A stretch of DNA of 64,000 nucleotides from Gillisia sp. Hel1_33_143 (GCF_900104765.1 NZ_LT629737.1:1-64000); one strand, 5' to 3'; shown: positions 37,256-47,730, numbered from the stretch's first letter. Program-made: numbers and translations. Notes: generated from the letters alone by a model not told the origin.

Positions 37256-39721
37256 TTATAATTTGAATTGTAATGATGTGTACCATGTAATTGGTTGGGC
37301 TGGTAAAATTCCAGGACCGGGATAGCCGGTAGCTCTTCTTGTAAAATAGGAATTATCTAAAAGGTTATTTACGCCTGCTTCTAATCTAAATCTTCCTAAT
37401 GCATAGGATGCAGAAAGATCCATAATACCATAAGCGGGGATTTTCCCTTCAATTCCACGCTGATTATCATTAATATCTTGCGGTGCATTTGAAGCATCTG
37501 TATATTGTTCTGATAGATACGTGTACTGTAATCCTGCTAAAAAGTTTTTGTAACCAAAATTCAATCCTGTCTTTAAATTTACCATTGGAATAAATTCTAC
37601 TTCATTGCCTTTAACGTTCACTTCTTCAGAATTGGTATATTCAGATTGTGTAAAGGCAACGTTTAAAAAAGTGTTAAGTATATGATCTTTTTTTACTTTG
37701 AAGAATGTATTTCTAAGATTCCATTCTGCAAAAGTTTCCAACCCATAGATAAAAGCATCACCAATATTTCCTCTAAATCTAACAATTCTACCTGTCTCAC
37801 TTATAACTCCCTGGGCATTCTCTCTAACTTCAGGTTTTAATACTTCACCAATTCGATCATTATATTTCAACGCAAAAACGCTCAAATCGTAAGATAGCAC
37901 ATCTTTAAATCTTCCTCGAATTCCAAGATCTGATGTAAATCCTTCTTCATCATTAATATTTGGATCTACCTGAAAAACAGGATTTATAACTCTAATATCA
38001 TTAAAGGTTACAGATCTATAGTTTTGAGAAAAATTGGCATAAAGTTCATTGGTAGGGTTCAAGTTATAACTACTCCCAACTCCCAGTAATAAAAAGCTTC
38101 TATCAAATTTTCTATTATCTGGAATCGTTTCATTCACTAAAACATTCTCTGCCAGATCCTGCAAAATGAATTTATATTCGCCTTCTGCTTCTGTCTTAAT
38201 ATACTCATATCTAAATCCCGGAGTGATTGAAAAATTATTAGTAATATTAAAAATGTTCTCTCCAAAGAATGCAAGGTTATTATTAGGAAATTGAAACTCA
38301 GACTGCCTTGTGTAGTTAGGAAATTGATCTGAAGCAAAATTAAAATCTGCCTTAGCAGATGCGCTTCCAGGCCCCTGACGTTGATCGTTATTTGCATTGT
38401 AGTATTTACTACCCAATAGTAATACAGATTGCTCTCCAAAAAGATCATATCTAGTTAATATTCTTGCTTCTGTACCCCAATTAGAAAAATTATCTATTAG
38501 CAACTCTCTGGGAGCTAAAGGATCATCTGCCTGAGAAACTCTATTTTCTCTAAATCCAACTGCTTTTCTACTAGCATCAAGTCCAAATACATTTAAGCTA
38601 ATATCTGTATTGTTGGATAGCTTATGCTCTAGTTTTAATGCAAAAAGATTCCAATTCACATCAAACCAATTACGTTCTCGATTGCTAAAATCAGGATTTT
38701 GGTAAAACTGAGTATCGGTAAGCCCACCTGGTTGTTGTGCCAAATAATCTAAATAGGTATATTCAAAACTTATATTTGTTTTGTGATTAAACTTCCATCC
38801 TAAATGTGCAAAGGCGTTGTGAGATTCATATCCAGAATTCTGCCTAAATCCATTTCCCTCTTTATAATTATAATACGTGTAATAACTAAAGTTCCCTACG
38901 GTACCACTTAGACTATTAAAGCTCGTGAACATATTATAGGATCCCAAAGATTGTCTGGAAATAAGCTCTATTTTTTTATCTGCTACTGGTTCTTTGAATT
39001 TGAAATTGATTAAACCGCCAAATTGAGTTCCATATTGTAAAGATGCAGCACCTCTAACTACTTGTATCTCTTTTAAAGCTTCTGGTGGTGGAGTGTAATA
39101 ACTTTCCGGATACCCTAGAACGTCAGCAGAAATATCATATCCATTCTGCCTAGTATTAAAATTTTGTGTTCTATTGGGATCCAGTCCTCTACCACCAATA
39201 TTAAGCTGCAGTCCTGCATCTCCATTATCATAAATATTGAGTCCTACCACCTGGCTATAGATCTGCCGCGCATTATTAGCTGCAAGATTTCCTGTAACCT
39301 TATCTAGCAATACCACTTCACTCTTCTTACCAGCATAAATGGCTGTTCCCTCTACCTTTCTAAGTTTTCTTAAAGCAAAGATCTGCTCTCTTCTATTGGT
39401 AAGAACAACTTCACTAAGACTTTCGGCCAAGGGGTTTAGTTGAAAATCTATACGAGTGTTAGAATTGATAGTAAGTTGCTTTTCTTGAATCTCATAATCA
39501 TAGCTAAAAACAGCAAAAAGATATTCACCTTCTTTTAAACCATTCATAACAAACTCACCATTTTCATTTGCTGCGACCATTGTACCGGTAGCTTTATTCC
39601 AAATCTCTGCATTAGATACAGGCACTCCTGTTGTTGCAGATGTTATTTTACCGCTAATAGAATATTGCGCTTGAACATACATTGATATGAGAAAAAATAT
39701 ACTAAAGACCTTTAATTTCAT
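37256..39721 (-). CDS. TonB-dependent outer-membrane receptor (FecA/siderophore type)
   Basis: An 821-residue receptor that imports a chelate through the outer membrane. After a signal peptide (MKLKVFSIFFLISMYVQAQ) come a carboxypeptidase-like regulatory domain (YSISGKITSATTGVPVSNAE, about 20-105), a plug domain (about 120-230; VRGAASLQYGTQFGGLINF) and a 22-strand barrel ending ...PITWYTSLQFKL with the terminal aromatic strand. The plug resembles ferric-citrate receptors. The start at 39721 overlaps the upstream HTTM gene by 20 bp. It is the last gene of the four-gene operon from 43459. Confidence 0.93.
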   Translation of the reverse strand: MKLKVFSIFFLISMYVQAQYSISGKITSATTGVPVSNAEIWNKATGTMVAANENGEFVMNGLKEGEYLFAVFSYDYEIQEKQLTINSNTRIDFQLNPLAESLSEVVLTNRREQIFALRKLRKVEGTAIYAGKKSEVVLLDKVTGNLAANNARQIYSQVVGLNIYDNGDAGLQLNIGGRGLDPNRTQNFNTRQNGYDISADVLGYPESYYTPPPEALKEIQVVRGAASLQYGTQFGGLINFKFKEPVADKKIELISRQSLGSYNMFTSFNSLSGTVGNFSYYTYYNYKEGNGFRQNSGYESHNAFAHLGWKFNHKTNISFEYTYLDYLAQQPGGLTDTQFYQNPDFSNRERNWFDVNWNLFALKLEHKLSNNTDISLNVFGLDASRKAVGFRENRVSQADDPLAPRELLIDNFSNWGTEARILTRYDLFGEQSVLLLGSKYYNANNDQRQGPGSASAKADFNFASDQFPNYTRQSEFQFPNNNLAFFGENIFNITNNFSITPGFRYEYIKTEAEGEYKFILQDLAENVLVNETIPDNRKFDRSFLLLGVGSSYNLNPTNELYANFSQNYRSVTFNDIRVINPVFQVDPNINDEEGFTSDLGIRGRFKDVLSYDLSVFALKYNDRIGEVLKPEVRENAQGVISETGRIVRFRGNIGDAFIYGLETFAEWNLRNTFFKVKKDHILNTFLNVAFTQSEYTNSEEVNVKGNEVEFIPMVNLKTGLNFGYKNFLAGLQYTYLSEQYTDASNAPQDINDNQRGIEGKIPAYGIMDLSASYALGRFRLEAGVNNLLDNSYFTRRATGYPGPGILPAQPITWYTSLQFKL

Positions 39722-41066
39722 CTTGAAATGGTAATAAAAAAGATTTATGTTTAAGTGAATCATTGAAATTGAGCAGATTTACTTCAGGATCTATATAGGG
39801 AGCGCTTTTTCTGCCATTAAGCGCTACATAATTTTCTACATAAATTTCTATGTTCTTGTGACCATCTTTTCTAAAATGTTCTGCTAGAAAGTGAGCATAT
39901 TGTAAAATAAAATCTGGCTGAAAGGACATTTGCTTTTCTTGGAAAGGCGTTAAAAAATCTGAATTATCTACATAGAATCTTCTTCCACTTCCCGCATCTA
40001 CGATCTTAAATTGAGTATAACCCGCTTTTTCCATGAGCATTACTCTCCAAGAAAACCTATATCCTTCTTCAGTCCAAAACAATTCTCCCGGATATAATAA
40101 ATATCTCCATGGAAGTAGAAGTTGCACTGTAAAAAAAAATGTTAATATAAAGAGAGAAACCTTTCTCTTTATAGGGAAAAAGATAAGATTACGTCCATTA
40201 TCAAATTTCAGCAAATCGAGCCTAAATATGGAAGAGATCTTAGAGAGAATTTTATGGTGAACTTCAGCATCAAAAAAGATAAGAGCACTAACAATCATTA
40301 TATAAGGAAACATCCCAATAGGAAATAACACTCTTGTTAAAACATGAAATATAATCACCATTAGGAATGCAGCAAATCTTGTTCTTCTATAAAGTAAAAG
40401 AAAGGGTATGCTAAGATCGTATACCATACCGCTCCAACTAAAGGCATAATGAACCCATTCCTGCTGCATAAGATCTCCTAAAAAGGGAAGATCGTATTTT
40501 GACGGCAGCCATATTTTTAATGGCATGGCTCTAAGCAACCAATCTGAATTTAATTTAGCCAGACCTGCGTAAAAATAAACGATAGCAAGAAGAAGCTTAA
40601 TAGCGTCTATGCTCCATGAAGGTATTTTCTGAAAAGCTTTCTTAGAATCTCTCCATGCATCTATAGAATAATAAGCATTGGCAGGAAGAAATATCATTAA
40701 AAAACTAAGAATACTTATAAAGTAATAATGATTTAAATAAGTTGTTTTATCCATCAACTCGATATAAGTAAAACTCAAAAAGAAGCTGATGATAGCTATC
40801 TTATATTTATAGCCAAGGCTCACGAATAATGCAGAAATTCCACAAACTATAAAAATTAAATATGTAAAATTACCAAGAGGCTTCACCCATTCAAATCCAT
40901 AGTAAGAGAAAAAGAATTTAGGATCTATATAAAGTTTTTCTATCCAACCGTTAAGCCAGAATCTAATAATACTAAATAACATCATTAAACCAAACAATAA
41001 ACGGAAGACTGCCAAAGGAGCAGCTTCCGTATAAGAATGCAAATATCTGTTTATTTGATGTTTCAT
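39702..41066 (-). CDS. HTTM-domain membrane protein, vitamin K-dependent gamma-carboxylase-like
   Basis: A 454-residue protein with multiple membrane helices over the first 330 residues and a C-terminal soluble tail. It resembles the HTTM module of vertebrate gamma-glutamyl carboxylase: DKTTYLNHYYF aligns with the enzyme's NH-containing segment (His113 here), and FYAGLAKLNSDWL aligns with its catalytic-lysine segment (Lys171 here). The vertebrate enzyme carboxylates glutamates to create calcium-binding sites; whether the bacterial protein does so is unknown. It sits between imelysin and TonB-receptor genes, with 13 bp and an overlap respectively, so it acts in the same system. Confidence 0.85.
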   Translation of the reverse strand: MKHQINRYLHSYTEAAPLAVFRLLFGLMMLFSIIRFWLNGWIEKLYIDPKFFFSYYGFEWVKPLGNFTYLIFIVCGISALFVSLGYKYKIAIISFFLSFTYIELMDKTTYLNHYYFISILSFLMIFLPANAYYSIDAWRDSKKAFQKIPSWSIDAIKLLLAIVYFYAGLAKLNSDWLLRAMPLKIWLPSKYDLPFLGDLMQQEWVHYAFSWSGMVYDLSIPFLLLYRRTRFAAFLMVIIFHVLTRVLFPIGMFPYIMIVSALIFFDAEVHHKILSKISSIFRLDLLKFDNGRNLIFFPIKRKVSLFILTFFFTVQLLLPWRYLLYPGELFWTEEGYRFSWRVMLMEKAGYTQFKIVDAGSGRRFYVDNSDFLTPFQEKQMSFQPDFILQYAHFLAEHFRKDGHKNIEIYVENYVALNGRKSAPYIDPEVNLLNFNDSLKHKSFLLPFQDEIKGL

Positions 41067-41079
41067 TTAAAAATTTAGG

Positions 41080-42192
41080 CTAATCCCCATCAGAATCTAC
41101 ATAATCTACACTAATTGAAAGTGCCTGCATCATATCAACCTTAAGTAAGATGATCTCTTTTTGCAACTCATCAAATGCTTGTAGCATTACAGTATTATCA
41201 GTTTGAACTTGCACTTTTAAGTTTGCATCTAGATCTGTAGCCTGATCTATGATCTCATTAAACTGGTTATTAATTAAACCACTTAACTGCTCACCACCTT
41301 TCATAGAATCTAAATAATCTAGATATTGCTTATAACTAACCCCCGTTTGTACACCATTAAATGATTTACCGTTAAAGAAGTCCTGAACACTTTTTAAAGA
41401 TTGTATATATAATTTTCTTGAAAGATCTTCAGAATATAAAGCTTCCACATTTTTAGGAGAAGGTTCTCCGGTAAAAACTCCTGCCGGAAAACCGATCTTA
41501 CCAGATCTTAAGAATTTTTCAAAATACAGCACATAATCATTGGTAAATTTATCTACAGAACCTGTACTAGAAGAGCTTGTATTATTCACAAAATTGTCCC
41601 TATATGTACTCTGCCAAGAAGAGTTTACTTCTTTAGTAAGATCGTTAATTCTTTTTGAAACATCAGAAAGGTAGTTTTTATATTCATCCTTAGCATAAAC
41701 CTCAACAGTTGCTGCATCGTTCTCTGCAACACCGTTCAATAAATAGTCTAGCGCAGGAAAACCTTGTTCTTTGTAAGCACTTGGTAGTGCCAAATTGTAA
41801 GTTCCTCCTGTAATTTTAGGTTCAATAGAAATAACATCTGTAGGGTAGGTATTTAAGAAGTTTCTATAATTTAATTCTTCAGCCTTTCCTATTTCAAACA
41901 TAGAAACAGTTTGAAAATCTATATAAGCCTTTTCAAAAGAAGCTCTTAATTCTATTAGATTATCTTCTGAAGGATTGCTGGTGAAATTGGCTGTTTTATC
42001 TTGAAGGTCTTGTGTAGAATTTTCAAAATTATCAAATGCAGGAATAATAATATTATCTGCCCAATTAGCTAACATTGCTTTGCGATCAAAAGAATTAGAT
42101 TCTCCTCCTGTTTCTTCGTTAGCTTCATTATCATCTGTAGAACAAGCTGCAAATATGAATAAGCTTAAAAATAATAGTCTTGAAATTTTCAT
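41080..42192 (-). CDS. imelysin-family (IrpA-like) lipoprotein
   Basis: A 370-residue lipoprotein with signal peptide ending FIFAAC (cysteine near residue 16) followed by STDDNEANEE, an acidic surface-export-type tag. The imelysin fold is suggested by long helices and the segment QGFPALDYLLNGV, which occupies the place of the GxHxxE metal motif, but His is replaced by Pro and Glu by Asp. Imelysins are iron-regulated surface or periplasmic proteins in many bacteria. It is the second gene of the iron operon. Confidence 0.87.
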   Translation of the reverse strand: MKISRLLFLSLFIFAACSTDDNEANEETGGESNSFDRKAMLANWADNIIIPAFDNFENSTQDLQDKTANFTSNPSEDNLIELRASFEKAYIDFQTVSMFEIGKAEELNYRNFLNTYPTDVISIEPKITGGTYNLALPSAYKEQGFPALDYLLNGVAENDAATVEVYAKDEYKNYLSDVSKRINDLTKEVNSSWQSTYRDNFVNNTSSSSTGSVDKFTNDYVLYFEKFLRSGKIGFPAGVFTGEPSPKNVEALYSEDLSRKLYIQSLKSVQDFFNGKSFNGVQTGVSYKQYLDYLDSMKGGEQLSGLINNQFNEIIDQATDLDANLKVQVQTDNTVMLQAFDELQKEIILLKVDMMQALSISVDYVDSDGD

Positions 42193-42247
42193 TATTATAT
42201 AAATATTAGTTCTGGAACCTTAAAACTTTCGTGCCAGAGAATTGTTA

Positions 42248-43459
42248 TTATTCAGCGGCTTCCATTACACTAAATCCAAATGCTGAAGCTATTTCTTCTG
42301 ATATGGTATCTAACGTAGCTGCATTTACATCCCAAAATCCATTTCCAGCCAATAATTGCTCCTTATAAGAATCTACTTGAGCCTTTGTGATATATGGCAT
42401 GTTGGTAACAGGATTATTCGTAAATCTTAAGCTGTAGATAAATCCGTATCCTTCAGAAAGGGCATGAAATGCAGAACCATAGTTTTGCTCCGCTAGATCA
42501 TTTTTACCACCTTGTAAATAATGAACTGCTCTAACCGCTATAACTTTAGACAGATTCTCTTTAATAATCTCTGCCTGAAGATCTCTCTGGGCATAATCTT
42601 CAGCAACAATTGCAGCTCTCCCTTTTTTGAAAGCTTCAAACGTACTGCTAGCTAAACCTGAAAAATCTTCATCGTCATCAACTTCTCCCAAATAATTGAA
42701 TAACAAATGATCATCACTTTCATTCAAAACTGAATTTGGATCTGCACTTGGTATGGATGGATTTCCATATAGATACCCATAAGCTTCATCCCATTTATGC
42801 TCCATAGAGGTATAATTGGTTCCCTCTTCTACAATTTCTGCCTCATTATTCATCCTGTTATCTCCCTCATCTAAAACACCTGTAGATAAGTAATTATTAA
42901 GTATCTGATCTAGAACTAAACCTCCAATTAAACTTTTTGCAAAAGCCTGATTTAATTCAAGACCTTTTCCATTTACATAACGCTCCTTAGACCCGGATGC
43001 TACCTGACCGGCTTTTCCCGGTTCTGCTAATTGATCTTTATTACTCTTTACAACGTTCATTTGCTCTTGAATAAACCCATCAAAATCATTTTTGATCATA
43101 GCGCTCTCTACAGTATTTGCAGAAAAATATAAAGTTGATGCCGCTACTTTAGATTTGATACTTTTTGAAGAAGTATTTAACGCCGCAGAAGAAAAAGGAG
43201 CATTTTCATTGGAAAACATATTAGCTAATGTCTGCTCAGAAGCATTATCAAAATCATTGAAGGATGCTAACAACTCTGCAGACATCTCTAGTCTGGTTGT
43301 TTGTCCTTCATAATTTACGGTTGAAGAAGTACCTCTTTCAAAGGTATAATTCTGTGGAATAATTATTGGGTTCTCTGTAGTTACAGCTACATCATCATCT
43401 GAACTGCACGAGCTTAATGTTAAACCTGCTGCAAATGCTATTAGGGCGAATTTTTTCAT
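42248..43459 (-). CDS. DUF4856-family lipoprotein
   Basis: A 403-residue lipoprotein: a signal peptide with lipobox LSSC (cysteine 18), then SSDDD, a typical surface-export tag. The body (FERGTSSTVNYEGQTTRLEMSAELLA...) matches the DUF4856 proteins that sit beside imelysin in Bacteroidota. Its molecular role is not established; context implies iron capture. It is the first gene of the operon, behind a strong promoter and a Fur-box-like palindrome. Confidence 0.85.
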   Translation of the reverse strand: MKKFALIAFAAGLTLSSCSSDDDVAVTTENPIIIPQNYTFERGTSSTVNYEGQTTRLEMSAELLASFNDFDNASEQTLANMFSNENAPFSSAALNTSSKSIKSKVAASTLYFSANTVESAMIKNDFDGFIQEQMNVVKSNKDQLAEPGKAGQVASGSKERYVNGKGLELNQAFAKSLIGGLVLDQILNNYLSTGVLDEGDNRMNNEAEIVEEGTNYTSMEHKWDEAYGYLYGNPSIPSADPNSVLNESDDHLLFNYLGEVDDDEDFSGLASSTFEAFKKGRAAIVAEDYAQRDLQAEIIKENLSKVIAVRAVHYLQGGKNDLAEQNYGSAFHALSEGYGFIYSLRFTNNPVTNMPYITKAQVDSYKEQLLAGNGFWDVNAATLDTISEEIASAFGFSVMEAAE

Positions 43460-43504
43460 GAAAGCTTATTAAGACTGATTAAAAATAAAATTAATTTTCA
43501 GCCG

Positions 43505-43535
43505 CAAAGATAAGCTCGAATTTCTACTCTGCAAA
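43505..43535 (-). promoter_or_regulatory. promoter of the iron-uptake operon
   Basis: TTTG (43535-43532), 19 bp, TATCTTTG (43512-43505) on the minus strand; about 45 bp ahead of the DUF4856 ATG. Confidence 0.8.
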
Positions 43536-43536
43536 T

Positions 43537-43561
43537 ATTATTTAGACTTAATTTAAATAAT
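43537..43561. promoter_or_regulatory. candidate Fur box
   Basis: ATTATTTA and TAAATAAT are perfect 8-bp arms around a 9-bp spacer. The inner 19 bp, ATTTAGACTTAATTTAAAT, resembles Fur-type ATTTAGA-TCTAAAT sites with one mismatch. It ends 2 bp before the upstream promoter box. Confidence 0.45.
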
Positions 43562-43597
43562 ATAAATCTATTTGAGATAAGTAGTAAATAGAGAATA

Positions 43598-44461
43598 TTA
43601 ATGATGCACCGTAAAGATCTTGGTAGCTTCATTATAAGCAGACTCAAAACTTCCCATTCTCACGTTAGAGTCGGCCTTTTTAGCATTAAAGTAAGAGAGC
43701 ATTTTCTCTGTAGGCATATTTCCTGTAAGATCATCTTTAGCCATAGGGCAACCTCCAAAGCCTTGGATAGCTCCATCAAATCTATGGCATCCTGCCATAT
43801 AAGCTGCATCTATTTTCTCATGCCATGTAGTTGGTGTGGTATGTAAGTGAGCACCAAATTCTATGTTTGGGTATGCAGGAATGAGGTTAGAAAATAGATA
43901 CGAGATGATATCTGGAGTGCTGGTACCTACAGTATCTGAGAGCGAAAGAATACTCACACCCATAGCTGCCATTTTCTCTGTCCATTCTGCAACGATCTCC
44001 ACATTCCAAGGATCGCCATATGGATTACCAAATCCCATAGAGAGATAAGCTACTACCTCTTTATCATTTTTATGAGCGATCTCTAAAATTTCCTTTAGAG
44101 TTTCTACAGATTCTGCTATTGTTTTATGAGTGTTCCGCATTTGGAAATTCTCTGAAATGGAGAAAGGATAGCCCAAATATTTTATTTCTTTATGAGATGC
44201 TGCATCCACTGCACCTCGCGTATTTGCTATAATTGCAAGAAGTTTACTTTGGGTCTTAGAAAGATCTAAACCTGCAAGAACCTCAGCAGTGTCTACCATT
44301 TGCGGAATTGCTTTAGGAGAAACAAAACTTCCAAAATCTAAGGTATCAAATCCACATCTTAACAATGCCTGAATATATTGAATCTTAGTCTTTGTTGGAA
44401 TGAATGATTTAATGCCTTGCATGGCATCTCGCGGACATTCTATAAGTTTTATTTTATCCAT
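43598..44461 (-). CDS. hydroxymethylglutaryl-CoA lyase
   Basis: A 287-residue TIM-barrel lyase of the HMGL family that cleaves HMG-CoA to acetoacetate and acetyl-CoA in leucine and fatty-acid breakdown. The opening ECPRDAMQGIKSFIPT is the metal/substrate motif, GAHLHTTP provides histidine metal ligands and the signature GCPMAKDDLTGN with its catalytic cysteine is present near the C-terminus. Length fits. It is a single gene with about 110-bp gaps on each side. Confidence 0.92.
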   Translation of the reverse strand: MDKIKLIECPRDAMQGIKSFIPTKTKIQYIQALLRCGFDTLDFGSFVSPKAIPQMVDTAEVLAGLDLSKTQSKLLAIIANTRGAVDAASHKEIKYLGYPFSISENFQMRNTHKTIAESVETLKEILEIAHKNDKEVVAYLSMGFGNPYGDPWNVEIVAEWTEKMAAMGVSILSLSDTVGTSTPDIISYLFSNLIPAYPNIEFGAHLHTTPTTWHEKIDAAYMAGCHRFDGAIQGFGGCPMAKDDLTGNMPTEKMLSYFNAKKADSNVRMGSFESAYNEATKIFTVHH

Positions 44462-44570
44462 ACTTCAAAGATAGTATTTTAGGTATTATATAAAAATAGG
44501 ATAGGAAAAATGAAGATATCTGAATTCAACTATAGAATTAGATACTCACTATACGTAGATTCAAACTGTT

Positions 44571-45185
44571 TTATATTAAAATTAAGACACCAATTGCTAT
44601 AAAAACAACAACTTGTATCCATTTTAAAATTACTCCAGATCTAGGATGCTGTAAAAGATATTTTGAGATCTTCCCCGATATCAATGCTATTAACCCAAAG
44701 ATGATCATTGCTTGAAGCATAAATAAAAAGCCTAGAATATAGAATTGAAGAACAGTATTTCCCTCCGTATCCCACAGAAACCCCGGAAAGAATGCAAGAA
44801 AGAAAATAGTTACTTTCGGATTTAAAACATTCATTATAAAACCTTGTTTTAGCAAAGCAATTTTCCTAGTTGGTAACTTTTTTGAAGACTCTATTTTAAT
44901 ACCTCCGTCACTGCCGTAAACTTTATAGGCTAGATAGAATAAATAACCGGCTCCAAATATTTTGATGATCCAAAAAAGAGTTTCAGATTCTTTTATAATC
45001 GCAGAAACTCCAAAAGCAACTAAGCTGGTATGTATCAAAATACCAGATACTAAACCTAAAGCTGTCATAATACCCGCTTTTTTACCATTAGTCATGCTCT
45101 GTACCAATACATAAATTATATCTGGTCCCGGAGAAAGAGTGAGCAAGATAGATGCAGTTAAAAAAGGTATGATCTGTAAAAGCAA
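44571..45185 (-). CDS. LysE/RhtB-family amino-acid exporter
   Basis: A 204-residue membrane protein with about six helices and the LysE signature LTLSPGPDIIYVLVQSMTNG near the N-terminus. Members export lysine, threonine or homoserine lactone-type substrates; the substrate here is unknown. It lies 13 bp after pyrD and is probably co-transcribed. Confidence 0.9.
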   Translation of the reverse strand: MLLQIIPFLTASILLTLSPGPDIIYVLVQSMTNGKKAGIMTALGLVSGILIHTSLVAFGVSAIIKESETLFWIIKIFGAGYLFYLAYKVYGSDGGIKIESSKKLPTRKIALLKQGFIMNVLNPKVTIFFLAFFPGFLWDTEGNTVLQFYILGFLFMLQAMIIFGLIALISGKISKYLLQHPRSGVILKWIQVVVFIAIGVLILI

Positions 45186-45198
45186 AATTATATAGATT

Positions 45199-46221
45199 TT
45201 ATAGACCTTTAGCTAAAATAGCCTCGTTAATACTTTTTATAAGCGCCGGGCCTTCGTAAATAAATCCTGTATAAAGCTGTACTAAAGAAGCACCTGCTTC
45301 TATTTTTTCTACAGCATCTTTAGCAGAATGTATTCCTCCCACCCCAATTATCGGAAAGGATTGATTGCTATTTTGAGACAAAAATCTAATCACTTCGGTA
45401 GACCTATTTTTTAAAGGTTTCCCACTCATTCCACCCATCTCTTTCTTATTTTTAGAAGTAAGACCTTCTCGAGATATGGTAGTATTAGTAGCTATTACTC
45501 CAGCAATCCCTGTTTCGTTTACAATTTCAATGATATCTAAAAGCTGCTCTTCTGTAAGATCTGGAGCTATCTTTAAAAGTATAGGTTTAGAATTTTCCCG
45601 ACTCTTATTCTTTATCTGAAGTGTATTCAATAGCTTTTTTAATGGCTCTTTATCCTGAAGCGCTCGTAAATTTGGAGTATTTGGGGAACTTACATTTACA
45701 ACAAAATAATCTACATGATCAAATAACGCATCAAAACATATCACATAATCATTTACAGCATCTTCATTTGGAGTAATTTTATTCTTGCCTATATTTCCAC
45801 CAATAAGTACATTTTTATTCTTTCTTAATCTGGAAACTGCAGCTTTTACACCTTCATTATTAAAACCCATCCTATTTATAATGGCATTGTCTTCCTTCAA
45901 TCTAAACAATCTTGTTTTCTCATTTCCAGATTGAGCTTTTGGAGTAACAGTTCCTATTTCAATAAATCCAAATCCTAGAGAATCCAATTCTTTATATAAT
46001 TTGGCATCTTTATCAAAACCTGCAGCGAGTCCAACCGGATTTTTAAATTTTATACCGAAGACTTCTCGCTCTAATCTTTTATCCTCTCGCTGAAATTTAT
46101 TTTTCAGGAAAGAAGATATTCCCGGAATCTTGGCTAGAATTCTTAGTGTATCAAAAGTAAAATAGTGAACCTTTTCAGGATCAAATTGAAAAAGCAAAGG
46201 TCTTATAACCGACTTATACAT
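45199..46221 (-). CDS. pyrD: dihydroorotate dehydrogenase (quinone), class 2
   Basis: Oxidises dihydroorotate to orotate in pyrimidine synthesis, passing electrons to quinone at the membrane. The 340-residue protein has the class 2 N-terminal helix extension, [27 protein letters not shown], the active-site-serine segment [12 protein letters not shown], and [14 protein letters not shown] and [11 protein letters not shown] for FMN. The start at 46221 ([11 protein letters not shown]) matches homologues and lies 17 bp after a TATTTTTG box (46245-46238); a longer frame from 46263 would begin upstream of that box. Confidence 0.95.
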   Translation of the reverse strand: MYKSVIRPLLFQFDPEKVHYFTFDTLRILAKIPGISSFLKNKFQREDKRLEREVFGIKFKNPVGLAAGFDKDAKLYKELDSLGFGFIEIGTVTPKAQSGNEKTRLFRLKEDNAIINRMGFNNEGVKAAVSRLRKNKNVLIGGNIGKNKITPNEDAVNDYVICFDALFDHVDYFVVNVSSPNTPNLRALQDKEPLKKLLNTLQIKNKSRENSKPILLKIAPDLTEEQLLDIIEIVNETGIAGVIATNTTISREGLTSKNKKEMGGMSGKPLKNRSTEVIRFLSQNSNQSFPIIGVGGIHSAKDAVEKIEAGASLVQLYTGFIYEGPALIKSINEAILAKGL

Positions 46222-46485
46222 AACAGATAGGTTTGTGCAAAAATAGATTAATTTGAAAAACACTTATCATTCTGATGTAATACTTTAATAGCTATTAAAT
46301 TTTTATTAGGCGCTACACTATTATTCTTAAAGCTTGATGCTAGATATTTTTGGACTCAGCTTTAAAAAATAAACACTCCTTACCTAGAATCTCTTTTTAA
46401 GTTGTTATTTTTGAAATGACTTTTGTGGTATGAAGTGTTTACTTCAAAATACAATTTCAAATAAATAAAAAAATTTAAGGAAACA

Positions 46486-47730
46486 ATGATTTCTAAAAAT
46501 AAAATAATAGACAGATTTGTTAGCTACGTTACTGTAGATACTCAAAGTGATCACGAAAGTGATAGTACTCCAAGCACAAAAAAACAATGGGACCTTGCAA
46601 ATAAGCTAGTAGAAGAATTAAAGCTAATAGGTTTACAGGATGTGGAAATAGATGAACATGCATATATCATGGCAACCTTACCTTCTAATGTAAATTTTGA
46701 AGTTCCGGTTATTGGTTTTATTTCACATTTTGATACGTCACCAGATTTTACCGGTACCAATGTAAAACCTCAGATCATAGAAGATTATGACGGGAAAGAC
46801 ATTGTTTTAAATAAGGAGCTAGACATCATACTTTCTCCAGATTATTTTGAAGATCTTTTACAATATAAAGGGCAGACGATAATCACCACAGATGGTACAA
46901 CATTGTTAGGAGCCGATGATAAAGCTGGAATAACCGAGATAGTTTCAGCAATGGAATATTTGGTAAACAATCCTCAGATCCCACATGGAAAAATACGAAT
47001 TGGTTTTACTCCAGATGAGGAAATAGGTCGTGGTGCTCATAAATTTAATGTTGAAAAATTTGGAGCAGAATGGACATATACCATGGATGGCAGTCAGATT
47101 GGCGAATTAGAATATGAGAATTTTAATGCTGCCGGAGCGGTAGTTACTATAAAAGGTAAAATAGTTCATCCTGGTTATGCAAAAGATAAGATGATCAATA
47201 GCATGTATATAGCTCAAGATTTTATCAACTCTTTACCAAGACTAGAAACACCTGAGCATACTGAGGATAGACAAGGATTTTTTCACCTTACTGATATTAA
47301 AGGAGATGTGGAAGAAACCAAATTAAAATATATCATTAGAGATCATGACAAAGCCCACTTCGAGGCTAGAAAAGAAATGATACAGGATCTTGTAGAAGAG
47401 ATCAATATTCAACATGAAGATGAGATCATTAAAGTTGAAATTAAGGATCAATATTTCAACATGAGTGAGAAAATTCAACCTGTAATGCATATAGTAGATA
47501 TTGCAGAAGAAGCAATGAAAGCTTTAGACATAGCACCGCTTATTAAACCTATACGAGGTGGAACAGATGGTTCTCAATTAAGTTTTATGGGTTTACCTTG
47601 TCCAAATATTTTTGCTGGTGGACATAATTTTCATGGTAGATTTGAATATGTTCCTGTAGAAAGCATGCAAAAGGCAATGGCGGTTATTGTAAAAATAGCC
47701 GAGATGACTTCAGAAAAATATCAAAAATAG
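46486..47730 (+). CDS. pepT: peptidase T (tripeptidase)
   Basis: A 414-residue M20-family dizinc aminopeptidase that releases the N-terminal residue of tripeptides in the cytoplasm. Zinc and catalytic residues are visible in [25 protein letters not shown] and [11 protein letters not shown], with the C-terminal [13 protein letters not shown] and [11 protein letters not shown] blocks. A TATTTTTG box at 46406-46413 may be its -7 element. A long palindromic terminator follows. Confidence 0.95.
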   Translation: MISKNKIIDRFVSYVTVDTQSDHESDSTPSTKKQWDLANKLVEELKLIGLQDVEIDEHAYIMATLPSNVNFEVPVIGFISHFDTSPDFTGTNVKPQIIEDYDGKDIVLNKELDIILSPDYFEDLLQYKGQTIITTDGTTLLGADDKAGITEIVSAMEYLVNNPQIPHGKIRIGFTPDEEIGRGAHKFNVEKFGAEWTYTMDGSQIGELEYENFNAAGAVVTIKGKIVHPGYAKDKMINSMYIAQDFINSLPRLETPEHTEDRQGFFHLTDIKGDVEETKLKYIIRDHDKAHFEARKEMIQDLVEEINIQHEDEIIKVEIKDQYFNMSEKIQPVMHIVDIAEEAMKALDIAPLIKPIRGGTDGSQLSFMGLPCPNIFAGGHNFHGRFEYVPVESMQKAMAVIVKIAEMTSEKYQK

